Of a DNA stretch of 64,000 nt, positions 7,473 to 16,313 are shown in pieces (position 1 is the stretch's first letter; every line of letters starts with the position of its first letter). The DNA is taken from positions 37,738-101,737 of the forward strand of contig DASRHG010000027.1 of NCBI GenBank assembly GCA_035650655.1, read 5' to 3'. The notes under the pieces are model-generated. The model did no database searches. It had not been told where the DNA came from and saw only the letters and a list, made by a program, of their open reading frames with translations. The DNA comes from DASRHG01 sp035650655. Its GTDB lineage: Bacteria > Desulfobacterota > Binatia > DP-6. Made by a program: the position numbers and the translations under genes.

Positions 7473-9722
7473 TCACGCCGGGCGCGACGTTCCGCCGACG
7501 ACGCCGGCGGCGACCAGCGCCGCGATCCGCTTCGCGTCGAAGCCGGCCTCGCGAAGGACCGCCGGCCCGTCGGCGCCGAGGAGCGGCGCCGGGCGGGCGA
7601 GCGCACCCGGGGTCGCGGAGAGCACGACGAACGCCCCGCCCATGCGGAGCGTGCCGAGCGTCGGGTGCCCCTGCTCGACGACGACGCCGCGGGCGAGGAG
7701 CTCCGGGTCCGCGACGAGCTCGTCGAGCCCGACGCAGGCCGTCGCCGGGACGCCGGCCGCGGCGAGCCGCGCGCACGCCTCGGCGCGTCCGAGCGGCGCG
7801 AGCGCGGCCGCGATCGCGCCGGCTCCGGCGCCCTCCGCCGGGGCGTCGGTCGCGAGCGGCCAGCCGGCGAGCCGCCCGAGCGCGGCCGCGTGCGCCGGCG
7901 TCGTCCCCGCGACCGAGACCCAGCCGTCGCGGCAGGCATAGAGCCGTCGACACGCCGACGGCCCAGGGTGGTCGCGCCCGCCGCGCGGCCCGTCGGGCGT
8001 CTCCGCCGCCTGGGCCACGAACGCGGTCCGGAAGAGGCTCACGTCGACGCGCTGGCCGCGACCCGTCCGTTCGCGTGCGAGGAGCGCCGCGACCGTCGCG
8101 AGCGCGCCGAGCGCGCCGGCCGAGTAGTCGTTGTAGGCGATCATGTGGAAGACCGGCTCGTCGTCGCCGCCCTGCGCGGCGCAGAGCCCCGAGCGTGCCT
8201 GGAAGACGGGGTCGAACCCCGGGAGCGACGCGAGCGGCCCCGTCGACCCGAAGCCCGTGATCGAGGTGTGGACGAGGCGCGGGTTCACCGCCGCCAGACG
8301 CTCCCACCCGAGGCCGAGCCGCTCCATCACGCCGCCGCGGAAGTTGTCGACGAGCACGTCGGCCGTCCGCGCGAGCGCGAGCAGGACGTCGACGCCCTTC
8401 GGGCGCTTGAGGTCGACGACGATCGAACGCTTGCCGCGGTTCCAGCCGACGAAGCCGAACGCGGCCATGCGGAAGGGGTCGCCGTCGGGGCTCTCCACCT
8501 TGACGACGTCGGCGCCGAGGTCGGCGAGGAGCATGGGGCAGAAGGGGCCGGCGATGAAGCTCGTCAGGTCGAGGACGCGGATGCCCGCGAGGCACGCGCC
8601 GGGGGCCGCCCCGCGCGACGACGCGCGGGGCGCCCGCGGCGGCTCGCGGCGGAGGGCATCGGTGTCGGCGCCCGGCGGCGGCGCGGGACGGGGCGCCGGG
8701 AGCGGCGTGTCGGAGAACGCGGCCGGGCCCGCCGCCTGCCACGTCGGTCCGAGGAGGGGGTCGTCGAGGGGGACGACGAGCCCGAGCGCGCGCGCGTCCG
8801 CGTCCTCCAGGAACTCGGCGCGCGTCCGGACGGCACCGCACGGCACGTCGGCCGCGCGCAGCCGCGCGATCCACGTCGCGGTCCGCTCGGCGCGGAAGAT
8901 CGGCCCGATCTCGGCGCGCACGAAGCGGCGGACCTCCGGGGCGCCGAAGGTGAGCGGGCTCCCCTGGAGGCGGGGGTCCGCGAGCAGGTCGACGCGCCCG
9001 AGGACCGTGGCGAGGTTCACCCAGAACGCCTGCGTGAGCGCGCCGACGAAGAGCCAGCCGTCGGCCGTCTCGTAGAGGCCGTACGTCGGATAGACGCCGC
9101 GCGGGTCGCCGTGCCGCGCGAGAGAGCCCGCGTACTCCGGCCCGCTGCCGACGACGTACGTACCGCTGTTGAGCGCGAAGGCGGCGCGGACCCCGGTCGC
9201 CCGGACCGTCTGCCCGGGGGCGCCGCGCCGGTGCGCGAAGAGCGCCGCGACCGTTCCGAGCGCCGCCAGGACGCCCGTCATGTAGCCGACGAGCGGCGTG
9301 ACGAGCCAGACGGGCCGTCCCGACCACGACCACTGGAGCGCCTGCACGCCGGTTGCGGCCTGGACGAGCGCCTCGTCGGGCGGGAGCGGCGTCCCGGGCT
9401 CCCACGCCGCGACCTCGCACGCGACGCGGTCGTCCGACGGCTCGACGCTCGGGCCGCGCTCGTCGACGAGCGTCGCGTCTGCGCCCGCGACGAGCCCCCG
9501 CCAGAGCGCCATGTCGCCCGCGTCCCGGGGGTCCACGACGACGGAGCGCTTGCCGCGGGCGAGGACGCGCTCACCGCGCGACGGGGCCGCCCGGCCGGGC
9601 GGCGCGACGGAGACGACCTCTGCGCCGAGCGCCCCGAGGAGGAAGCCCGCGAACGACCCCGCGAGGCTCGACACCCACTCGACGACGCGCACGTCGGCGA
9701 GCGGCGGCCCGGGCTCCGGCAT
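7473..9722 (-). CDS. Double-domain CaiB/BaiF (family III) CoA-transferase
   Basis: 749 residues, twice the usual 380-400. The first half (from LADVRVVEWVSSLAGSFAGF) and the second half (from about residue 383, LAGIRVLDLTSFIAGPFCP) are both family III CoA-transferase folds. The second half keeps GRGQRVDVSLF with the catalytic Asp that forms the aspartyl-CoA intermediate. In the first half the aligned site reads GAPGQTVRATG, with no Asp. Such enzymes move CoA between carboxylic acids, and tandem versions occur in soil bacteria. The substrate is unknown and the gene has no obvious pathway partner beside it. Confidence 0.85.
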   Translation of the reverse strand: MPEPGPPLADVRVVEWVSSLAGSFAGFLLGALGAEVVSVAPPGRAAPSRGERVLARGKRSVVVDPRDAGDMALWRGLVAGADATLVDERGPSVEPSDDRVACEVAAWEPGTPLPPDEALVQAATGVQALQWSWSGRPVWLVTPLVGYMTGVLAALGTVAALFAHRRGAPGQTVRATGVRAAFALNSGTYVVGSGPEYAGSLARHGDPRGVYPTYGLYETADGWLFVGALTQAFWVNLATVLGRVDLLADPRLQGSPLTFGAPEVRRFVRAEIGPIFRAERTATWIARLRAADVPCGAVRTRAEFLEDADARALGLVVPLDDPLLGPTWQAAGPAAFSDTPLPAPRPAPPPGADTDALRREPPRAPRASSRGAAPGACLAGIRVLDLTSFIAGPFCPMLLADLGADVVKVESPDGDPFRMAAFGFVGWNRGKRSIVVDLKRPKGVDVLLALARTADVLVDNFRGGVMERLGLGWERLAAVNPRLVHTSITGFGSTGPLASLPGFDPVFQARSGLCAAQGGDDEPVFHMIAYNDYSAGALGALATVAALLARERTGRGQRVDVSLFRTAFVAQAAETPDGPRGGRDHPGPSACRRLYACRDGWVSVAGTTPAHAAALGRLAGWPLATDAPAEGAGAGAIAAALAPLGRAEACARLAAAGVPATACVGLDELVADPELLARGVVVEQGHPTLGTLRMGGAFVVLSATPGALARPAPLLGADGPAVLREAGFDAKRIAALVAAGVVGGTSRPA

Positions 9723-9758
9723 GGCGCGGGCGAGGAAAGCCGGGGCCCGGGGCGGATG

Positions 9759-10058
9759 TCAACGGTTCCAGTCGGTTGAGCCGGGGAAGGTGTAGCCGCG
9801 GACGCCTTCGTCGCGCGGCACGAACTGGTGTCCGTAGATGCCCCCGCGAGCGAAGCCGAAGCTCGGCGCGATCGGGAACTGGTAGCCCGGGAAGACCCCG
9901 GTCGGGTAATACCCGTAGCCCGGAGCGAATCCCGGGTAGCCGACGATGACGGACGACGTCGGGAACGCGCCGATCCCGAAGGTGACGATCGGGTGGGCGG
10001 CGGCTGGACGGACGAAGGTGGCGAGCAGGAGCGCACCGGCGGCGAGCAGCGTCTTCAT
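9759..10058 (-). CDS. Small secreted Gly/Tyr/Phe-rich protein
   Basis: 99 residues. I start at ATG 10058 (MKTLLAAGALLLATFVRPAAA, a signal peptide) rather than 24 codons upstream. The purine-rich GAGGTCG upstream is a fair ribosome binding site. The mature part is short and aromatic: VIVGYPGFAPGYGYYPTGVF and APSFGFARGGIYG. Such PGYGYYP-rich exported proteins are common and unassigned. No Cys is present. Confidence 0.6.
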   Translation of the reverse strand: MKTLLAAGALLLATFVRPAAAHPIVTFGIGAFPTSSVIVGYPGFAPGYGYYPTGVFPGYQFPIAPSFGFARGGIYGHQFVPRDEGVRGYTFPGSTDWNR

Positions 10059-10113
10059 TCGGATCGACCTCCGCGAGGGCGCGCCCAACACGGCCTTCGG
10101 GACCGGGTTGCGC

Positions 10114-10995
10114 TCAGCCCGCCCGCGCAATCACCTCCGCGCCGAACCAGGCGAGCCGGTCGAGGAACTCCGCAAAGCACCCCGCACCGATCCCGACGTG
10201 GAACGCGGTCGCGCCGGCCGCGCGCCAGCGATCGACCGCACCGAGGAGAGCATCCGCGGTCGCCTCGGGCGGCGCGGCGAGCGGTGCCACCACCTCGAAC
10301 CGTCCGGTCCGTCGGGCGCGAGCCCGCACCTCGCCGGCGTACCCCACCCCGGCGGCGAGCTCGCCCGGCCCGACGTCCCACGGAATCCATCCGTCCGCGA
10401 GCCGGGCGGCGCGCCGCACCGCGGCCCGCGAGCTCCCTCCGACCCAGATCGGGGGGCGCGGCCGCTGCACGACGCGCGGGGCGACGAGCACGTCGGCGAA
10501 TGCGACCCGCTCGCCCGTGAACCGCGCGACCTCCTCCTCCCAGGCCGCCACGATCGCCCGGAGGTACTCGTCCGTCAGCCGCCCGCGCCCGTCGAAGTCG
10601 ACCCCGAGCACCCGGAACTCGGGCTTCAGGTGTCCCGCACCGACACCCAGGACGACGCGGCCGCCCGACAGGCGATCGAGCGTCCCATACTGCTTCGCCA
10701 CCACGAGCGGATGGCGGTACGGGAGCACGACGACGTGCGGCAGGAGCCTCACACGGCTGGTGACGCCCGCGACGAACGCGAGCGTGCTCCCGGCGTCGAA
10801 CCAGACGGCCCCCATGACCCCGGCGTACGCGGCGGGAACGCAGACGTGATCGCTGCACGACACGTGCGCGAACCCCGCCTCCTCCGCGGCGCGCGCGGCG
10901 GCGACCATCTCCGGCCCGCCGACCGCGCGCTCCCACGGCCGCGTGCGCGACGGGATCTGCTGAACGCCGGGCAACGACGTCCCGAAGTGCGTCAT
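10114..10995 (-). CDS. F420-dependent LLM-class oxidoreductase
   Basis: 293 residues in the luciferase-like TIM barrel family. Visible signatures are EMVAAARAAEEAGFAHVSCSDH, RVRLLPHVVVLPYRHPLVVAKQ, LDRLSGGRVVLGVGAGHLKPEF and the C-terminal PPIWVGGSSRAAVRRAARLADGW. These match the TIGR03619-type F420-dependent subgroup. Members oxidise or reduce diverse small molecules with F420 or FMN; the substrate cannot be told. It is divergent from the sugar dehydrogenase gene 85 nt away. Confidence 0.9.
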   Translation of the reverse strand: MTHFGTSLPGVQQIPSRTRPWERAVGGPEMVAAARAAEEAGFAHVSCSDHVCVPAAYAGVMGAVWFDAGSTLAFVAGVTSRVRLLPHVVVLPYRHPLVVAKQYGTLDRLSGGRVVLGVGAGHLKPEFRVLGVDFDGRGRLTDEYLRAIVAAWEEEVARFTGERVAFADVLVAPRVVQRPRPPIWVGGSSRAAVRRAARLADGWIPWDVGPGELAAGVGYAGEVRARARRTGRFEVVAPLAAPPEATADALLGAVDRWRAAGATAFHVGIGAGCFAEFLDRLAWFGAEVIARAG

Positions 10996-11050
10996 GCGCG
11001 GAGCTAGCACGCCGCCCGCGAGCGGTCCACGACGGCGCCGGCGCGCGCGG

Positions 11051-11078
11051 CCGGGCGACCTCTGGTAGAGTCGCCCGG
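11051..11078 (+). promoter_or_regulatory. 9-bp inverted repeat containing an extended -10 just before the start codon
   Basis: CCGGGCGAC (11051-11059) and GTCGCCCGG (11070-11078) flank a 10-nt loop, ending 2 nt before the ATG at 11081. The loop carries TGGTAGAGT, an extended -10-like element (TAGAGT 11066-11071). If it is the -10, transcription would start at or beside the ATG. If it is transcribed from further upstream, the hairpin would hide the start codon region. Confidence 0.4.
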
Positions 11079-11080
11079 AC

Positions 11081-12892
11081 ATGCGCGTCCTCGTCCTCCC
11101 CGTCGTCCTGCTCGCGCTCGTCGGGCCCGCCCGGGCCGCCGACCATCCGGTCCGCGGGACGCTCCTGCGCCTCCGCGGCGGCGGAAAGGCCGGACGCTCG
11201 GTCACGGTGCGGACGGCCCGCGACCCCGTGATCGTCGCCTCGCCCGCGACCGACCCGCGCACGACGGGCGGCGTCCTCTCGATCATGGGCCTCGGGGAGG
11301 GGGACGGCGACACGGGGTCGATCGCGCTCGCCGCCACGCGCTGGCGCGGCCTCGGCAAGCCGGCCGGCAGCCGCGGCTACCGGTACTTCGACCCGCGGGC
11401 GAGGACCGGCGTCCGGGAGGTCGTCCTCCGCACGACGCCGGCGGGGGGCGTCCTCACGATTCGCGGCGGCGGGCGCGCGTGGTCGTACCGCATCCGCAAC
11501 GCGCAGGGACCGATCCTCGTCCGGATCGCGCTCGGGCGCGAGCTCTACTGCGCCGAGTTCAGGACCTTCCGCCGCAACCGGCCGCCCGAGGTCCTCGCCC
11601 GCCACGCGCCGGCGCCGCCCGACTGCGGCGGCGGCACGCCGCCGCCGGGCTGCGGGAACGGGGTCGCCGAGGCCGGCGAGGCGTGCGACGACGGCGACAC
11701 GACGTCGCTCGACGGCTGCTCGGCGTCGTGCCGGCTCGAGAGCACGGCGGCGCTCTGCGCCGGCGTCGCACCCGTGGCGGGAGCCGCGCTGCGGGCCGTC
11801 CGCATCGTGTCCGGGCTCACCGACCCGACCTTCCTCGGCGCGCCGCCGCTCGACCCCACCCGGCTCTTCGTCGTCGAGCAGCCGGGGCGCATCCGTGTGG
11901 TGAAGGACGGACGGCTCCTCTCCGAGCCCTTCCTCGACATCACGGATCGGGTGCTCGCCGGCGGCGAGCGGGGTCTCTTCTCGGTCGCCTTCCATCCCCG
12001 CTACGACCGCAACGGGCGCTTCTTCGTCTACTACACAGACCGCGACGGCAGCCTCGTCATCGCCCGCTACGAGACCGACCCGAGCGCCGACACGGCGGAC
12101 CCCGCGACCGAGAAGGTCGTGCTCTCGATCCCGCATCCCGGCGCCGCGAACCACAACGGCGGCCAGCTCCAGTTCGGCCCGGACGGCTTCCTCTGGATCG
12201 GCACGGGCGACGGCGGCGGCGCCGGGGACCCCGGCGCCAACGCGCAGAACGGCGCGCGCCTCCTCGGCAAGCTGCTCCGCATCGACGTCGACGTCGACGC
12301 GCCGCCCTGGTACGCCGTGCCGCCGTCGAATCCCTTCGCCGGCGGCCCGCGCGGCGAGGTGTGGGCGAAGGGGCTCCGGAACCCGTGGCGGTTCAGCTTC
12401 GACCGCGCCACGCACGAGCTCTACCTCGCGGACGTCGGGCAGGACGCGTGGGAGGAGATCGACGTGGCGCCGGCGACGAGCACCGGCGGCGAGAACTACG
12501 GCTGGAACGTGCTCGAGGGGACCCATTGCCATCCCGTGGACGACGGCAGCTGCCCCCGCGCGGGGTTCGTCCCGCCCGTGCTCGAGTACCCGCACGACGT
12601 CGGCGGCGTCGAGGACGTCAACTGCTCGGTGACGGGCGGCTACGTCTACCGCGGCTGCCGCCTCCCCGACCTGCGCGGCACGTACTTCTACGGCGACTTC
12701 TGCTCGGCCTTCGTGCGCACGTTCCGCGGCGTGGCGAACGGCGTCGCGCAGAACCCCGCCGACGTCACCGCCGAGCTCGATCCGGGCAACGGCGTCGCGA
12801 TCGAGAAGATCACGTCCTTCGGCGAGGACGCGCGCGGCGAGCTGTACGTGGTCGGGCAGAACGGCGACGTCTTCGCGATCGTGCCGCGCTAG
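11081..12892 (+). CDS. Secreted PQQ-dependent sugar dehydrogenase-like protein (GSDH)
   Basis: 603 residues: signal peptide (1-20, ending GPARA), an about 150-residue beta-rich domain (VRGTLLRLRGGGK to RIALGRELYCAEF), a myxobacterial-type Cys repeat (CGNGVAEAGEACDDGD... near 190-222), then a glucose/sorbosone dehydrogenase propeller. The propeller has RLFVVEQPGRIRVVKDG, NHNGGQLQFGPDGFLWIGTG, GLRNPWRFSFD and ENYGWNVLEG. Such periplasmic or secreted enzymes oxidise aldoses with PQQ, but substrate and cofactor use are unproven here. No ribosome binding site is seen; the ATG lies 9 nt after a possible -10. Confidence 0.88.
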   Translation: MRVLVLPVVLLALVGPARAADHPVRGTLLRLRGGGKAGRSVTVRTARDPVIVASPATDPRTTGGVLSIMGLGEGDGDTGSIALAATRWRGLGKPAGSRGYRYFDPRARTGVREVVLRTTPAGGVLTIRGGGRAWSYRIRNAQGPILVRIALGRELYCAEFRTFRRNRPPEVLARHAPAPPDCGGGTPPPGCGNGVAEAGEACDDGDTTSLDGCSASCRLESTAALCAGVAPVAGAALRAVRIVSGLTDPTFLGAPPLDPTRLFVVEQPGRIRVVKDGRLLSEPFLDITDRVLAGGERGLFSVAFHPRYDRNGRFFVYYTDRDGSLVIARYETDPSADTADPATEKVVLSIPHPGAANHNGGQLQFGPDGFLWIGTGDGGGAGDPGANAQNGARLLGKLLRIDVDVDAPPWYAVPPSNPFAGGPRGEVWAKGLRNPWRFSFDRATHELYLADVGQDAWEEIDVAPATSTGGENYGWNVLEGTHCHPVDDGSCPRAGFVPPVLEYPHDVGGVEDVNCSVTGGYVYRGCRLPDLRGTYFYGDFCSAFVRTFRGVANGVAQNPADVTAELDPGNGVAIEKITSFGEDARGELYVVGQNGDVFAIVPR

Positions 12893-13314
12893 CCGGGTGG
12901 CCGGCGGCGCGGCATCTGCTTCAGCTCGACGACGTTCCCCTCGGGGTCGGTGACGTACAGCGACGGTCCGCTCCCGTGCGCGCCGTAGCGCTCGGTCGGC
13001 TCGCCCAGGATCGGGACGCCGGCGGCCGCGAGGTAGCGGACGAGCGCGTCCAGGTCGTCCACCTCGATGCCGAGGCAGAAGTGGTCGACGTTGCGCGCCT
13101 CGAATGCGGGCGGGGCGTCGGCGGGCACGAGGTCCAAGAGACTCCGTCCCGCCCGCAGCTGCACGAGCCCGATCGCGTCGAGCCGGCGCTCCTCGACGAG
13201 CCCGAGGACGCGGGTGTAGAAGTCGAGCGTCCGCACCTGGTCGGCGCAGCGGACGACCACGTGGTCGAGCTCGGCGACGCGGAGCGGCCGCGTGGCGGGA
13301 GCGCGCGGGTCCAT
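12889..13314 (-). CDS. VOC-superfamily (glyoxalase-like) protein
   Basis: 141 residues with one vicinal-oxygen-chelate pair: VAELDHVVVRCADQVRTLDFYTR at the start, and NVDHFCLGIEV then LYVTDPEGNVVELKQ at the end. The metal ligands expected of the fold (His in DHVVV, Glu in VELKQ, His in VDHFC) are present. The family covers glyoxalases, dioxygenases and isomerases, so the reaction is unknown. It converges on the sugar dehydrogenase gene with a 4-nt overlap of stops. Confidence 0.88.
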   Translation of the reverse strand: MDPRAPATRPLRVAELDHVVVRCADQVRTLDFYTRVLGLVEERRLDAIGLVQLRAGRSLLDLVPADAPPAFEARNVDHFCLGIEVDDLDALVRYLAAAGVPILGEPTERYGAHGSGPSLYVTDPEGNVVELKQMPRRRPPG

Positions 13315-13466
13315 GGACGGTCGGGCTGTAGGCCGCCGCGCGCGTCCGAGTCAAATCCCGCCTTCCGGCGGGTGCCGGCCGGCGTCGCCGATGCCGATGC
13401 GTCCGCTCATGCGGTTGCATGTGGAGACGGTCGGGCGGTTGATGATACGCTCCCCGGCCGCGCTGC

Positions 13467-14654
13467 ATGGCCGCACGTCGCATCCTGTTCGTCGAGACGA
13501 GCGTCGGGGGAGTCGTGGGCGGCTCGCTCACCGGCATCCTCCACCTGATCGCCCGGCTCGACCGGCGCCGTTTCGCCCCCGCGCTCGCCCTCGCGGAGGC
13601 GAAGGCGATCGACGCCGACGGGCTCCCCGTGACCGTGCTGCCGCCGCTCCCGGCGCCGAGCGCGGTCGCCGGACGCGCGCGCGTCGTCCGCGCCGCGATC
13701 CGCGCGCGCGACCTCCTGGCCGTCACGGCGCCGCGCTCACGCGCGTGGGCGGCCGTCGTGCGCCGCGAAGCGCCCGCGCTCGTCTACTGCGCGAACGGCC
13801 TCACGGCGAACCTCGACGTCGTGATCGCGGCCGCGGCCGCGGGCATCCCGATCCTGTGCCACGAGAAGGGCTTCCGGCGCGTCGGGCCGGCGGAGCGCCT
13901 CGCGTCGCGCTGGGTCGACGTGTGCGTCTCGATGACGGACGAGATCGCCGCCCACTACCGCGCCCGCGGCGTGCGCGCGCGGCGGTTCGTCACCGTCTTC
14001 GACGGGATCGACTGCTCGCGGTTCGCACCCGGCGGCGGCGCCGCCGTGCGCCGCGAGTTCGGCATCCCGGCCGACGCGCCGGTCGTCGGCATCGTGGGGC
14101 ACATCCAGTCGTGGAAGGGGCAGCTCCTGGTCGCCGAGGCCGTCGCCCGGGCGCGCGCCGGGCATCCGACGCTCCGCTGCCTCGTCGTCGGCGGCGTGCA
14201 CCGCCAGGGAGCGGAGTACGCGGAGCGCCTGCGCGAGCGGATCGCCGCCCCGGACCTCGCCGGCCACGTCGTGCTCGCCGGCGCGCGGACGGACGTCGCG
14301 GCGTGCATGGACGCGATGGACGTCGTCGTGCACGCGTCCGTGACGCCCGAGCCGTTCGGCCGCGTCCTCATCGAGGCGATGGCGCTCGGCCGTCCGGTCG
14401 TCGCCCCCCGCGAGGGCGGCCCGCTCGTCATCGTCGCGGACGGCGAGACCGGGCTCCTCGTGAGGCCCCGCGATCCCGACGCCCTCGCCGCGGCGGTCGG
14501 ATCGCTGCTCGCGGATCCCGCGCGGCGCGCGGCGATGGGCCGCGCCGCGCGGGCGCGCGTCGACGCGGTGTTCGACATCCGGCACCACGTCGCGGCGATC
14601 GAGGCGCTCTTCGACGACATCCTCGCCGCGCGCGCGCCGGCGGCGACGGCGTGA
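13467..14654 (+). CDS. Glycosyltransferase family 4 (GT-B fold)
   Basis: 395 residues. The N-terminal lobe begins RRILFVETSVGGVVGGSL; the C-terminal donor-binding lobe has VVGIVGHIQSWKGQ, the E-x7-E type motif EPFGRVLIEAMALGRPVVA and GGPLVIVADGETGLLV. These are hallmarks of GT4 retaining transferases using NDP-sugars. The product is probably a surface polysaccharide or lipid-linked glycan. The stop overlaps the GTG of the ATP-grasp fusion gene (GTGA), so both are made together. Confidence 0.92.
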   Translation: MAARRILFVETSVGGVVGGSLTGILHLIARLDRRRFAPALALAEAKAIDADGLPVTVLPPLPAPSAVAGRARVVRAAIRARDLLAVTAPRSRAWAAVVRREAPALVYCANGLTANLDVVIAAAAAGIPILCHEKGFRRVGPAERLASRWVDVCVSMTDEIAAHYRARGVRARRFVTVFDGIDCSRFAPGGGAAVRREFGIPADAPVVGIVGHIQSWKGQLLVAEAVARARAGHPTLRCLVVGGVHRQGAEYAERLRERIAAPDLAGHVVLAGARTDVAACMDAMDVVVHASVTPEPFGRVLIEAMALGRPVVAPREGGPLVIVADGETGLLVRPRDPDALAAAVGSLLADPARRAAMGRAARARVDAVFDIRHHVAAIEALFDDILAARAPAATA

Positions 14655-16303
14655 GGAAGGTCCTCGTCCTCGGCGGCGACGAGCGCAGCTTCCTCGCGGT
14701 CGTCCGCTCGCTCGGCCGGCGCGGGATCGCCGTCCACGTCGGCTGGTGCCCACCCGACGCGCTCGCACGACGCTCCCGCTACGTCACCCGCGCCCACGAC
14801 CTGCCGCCCTGGCGGCCCGGCGACGCCGCGTGGCGGGACGCGCTCGTGGCGCTTCTCCGGGCCGAGCGCTTCGACCTCGTCGTGCCGACGAGCGACCCGA
14901 CGCTCATCCCGCTCCAGCGCGCACGCGCCGTGCTCGAGCCCCTCGCCCGCTGCTACGTGCTCGGCGAACGGGCGTTCGAGGTGGCGTTCGACAAGGGGAA
15001 GAGCCGCGCCCTCGCGGCGTCGCTCGGCATCCCCGTCCCCCGCGAGGAGGCGTTCGCGACGCCCGTCGACCCCGGCGCGGTGCTCGCCCGCTTCCGCCCG
15101 CCCGTCGTGCTGAAGCCGCGCGCGTCGTTCGCCGGCGACGACCTCGCGCGCAAGCGCTTCGTGCACGTCGCCCGCGACCCGGCGGCGCTCGCGCGCTGCC
15201 TGCGCGCGTTCGCCGACCAACCCGACGTCCTCGTCCAGGAGCACGTCGCGGGCGTCGGTGCCGGCGTCGAGCTGCTTGCGCACGAAGGCCGCGTGCTCGC
15301 GGCCTTCCAGCACCTCCGCGTGCACGAGCCGCGCACGGGGGGCGGGAGCTCGTACCGTACGAGCGTCGCGCTCGACCCCGCGCTCCGCGACGCCGCCGCG
15401 AAGCTCATGGCGGCGCTCGACTACACCGGCGTCGCGATGGTGGAGTTCCGCGGCGAGCCCGTGCGCGGCACGTGGACGTTCCTCGAGATCAACGGCCGCT
15501 TCTGGGGCTCGCTCCCGCTCGCCGTCGCCGCCGGCGCCGACTTCCCGTACTGGCTCTACCAGCTCCTCGTCGAGGGCCGCCGCGACTTCCCGCCGACGTA
15601 CCGCACCGGCCTCTACTGCCGGAACTGGACGCGGGACCTCCGCTGGCTCGCGGACAATCTCCGCGCGCCGCGCGGGACGCGCGCTCCGCTCGTGCGCGTG
15701 CTCGCCGAAGGCGCACGCGTCCTCGTCGGCCGGGAGCGGAGCGACACGCTCGTCGCCGACGACCCGCGGCCCGGCGTGGCCGAGGCCGCCCGCCTCGCCG
15801 CGCGCGCCGTGCGCGCGCTCGGAGCCCGCCTCGCGGCGCGCGGCCCGCTCCGCCGCCTCGCGGTCGCCCGCGCGCGCCGCGCCCTCGGGCGCGCGAGGTA
15901 CGTGCTCTTCGTGTGCAAGGGGAACATCTGCCGGAGCCCCTTCGCCGCCGCGTGGGCGCGCACGGTGCTCGCCCCGGACGTCCGCGTCGCCTCGGCGGGG
16001 TACCATCCCCGCGCCGGCCGCGCCGCACCGCGGGAGGCCGTCGAAGCGGCCCGCGAGCATGGGATCGAGCTCGCCGCGCACCGCTCGACGGTCGTCGACG
16101 CCGAGCTCCTGCGGGCGGCGGACGCGGTCTTCGTCTTCGACGACGAGAACGCGCGCACGCTCGCCGCCCGCTTCGCGTTCGTCCGGCCGAAGCTCCACCG
16201 CCTCGCACCGGGCGGCATCGCCGACCCCTACGGCGGCACGCTCGACGACTTCCGCGCCGCCTACGCCGCGATCCGCCGCGCGCTCGAACGGCTCGCGCCG
16301 TAG
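14651..16303 (+). CDS. ATP-grasp ligase fused to low-molecular-weight protein tyrosine phosphatase
   Basis: 550 residues from GTG 14651, coupled to the glycosyltransferase by a GTGA overlap. Residues 1-400 are an ATP-grasp protein: a preATP Rossmann start (VRKVLVLGGDERSFLAVVRS), DKGKSRALAASLGIPVP, PPVVLKPRASFAGDDL, VLVQEHVAGVGAGVE and the metal-binding FLEINGRFWGSLPL. Residues about 415-550 are an LMW-PTP/arsenate-reductase fold: VLFVCKGNICRSPF with Cys422 and Arg428 of the CX5R loop, and the general acid in IADPYGG (about Asp525). LMW-PTPs often regulate capsule tyrosine kinases, while ATP-grasp enzymes make amide or ester bonds. The joint function is unknown; a role in surface glycan decoration or control is inferred from the neighbour. 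Confidence 0.88.
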   Translation: MRKVLVLGGDERSFLAVVRSLGRRGIAVHVGWCPPDALARRSRYVTRAHDLPPWRPGDAAWRDALVALLRAERFDLVVPTSDPTLIPLQRARAVLEPLARCYVLGERAFEVAFDKGKSRALAASLGIPVPREEAFATPVDPGAVLARFRPPVVLKPRASFAGDDLARKRFVHVARDPAALARCLRAFADQPDVLVQEHVAGVGAGVELLAHEGRVLAAFQHLRVHEPRTGGGSSYRTSVALDPALRDAAAKLMAALDYTGVAMVEFRGEPVRGTWTFLEINGRFWGSLPLAVAAGADFPYWLYQLLVEGRRDFPPTYRTGLYCRNWTRDLRWLADNLRAPRGTRAPLVRVLAEGARVLVGRERSDTLVADDPRPGVAEAARLAARAVRALGARLAARGPLRRLAVARARRALGRARYVLFVCKGNICRSPFAAAWARTVLAPDVRVASAGYHPRAGRAAPREAVEAAREHGIELAAHRSTVVDAELLRAADAVFVFDDENARTLAARFAFVRPKLHRLAPGGIADPYGGTLDDFRAAYAAIRRALERLAP

Positions 16304-16313
16304 CGGCGCGCGC

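Noticed and set aside
10055..13726. A 1223-codon minus-strand open frame across several genes
   Set aside because: It is antisense to the sugar dehydrogenase and overlaps the LLM and VOC genes; composition is random Arg/Ala.
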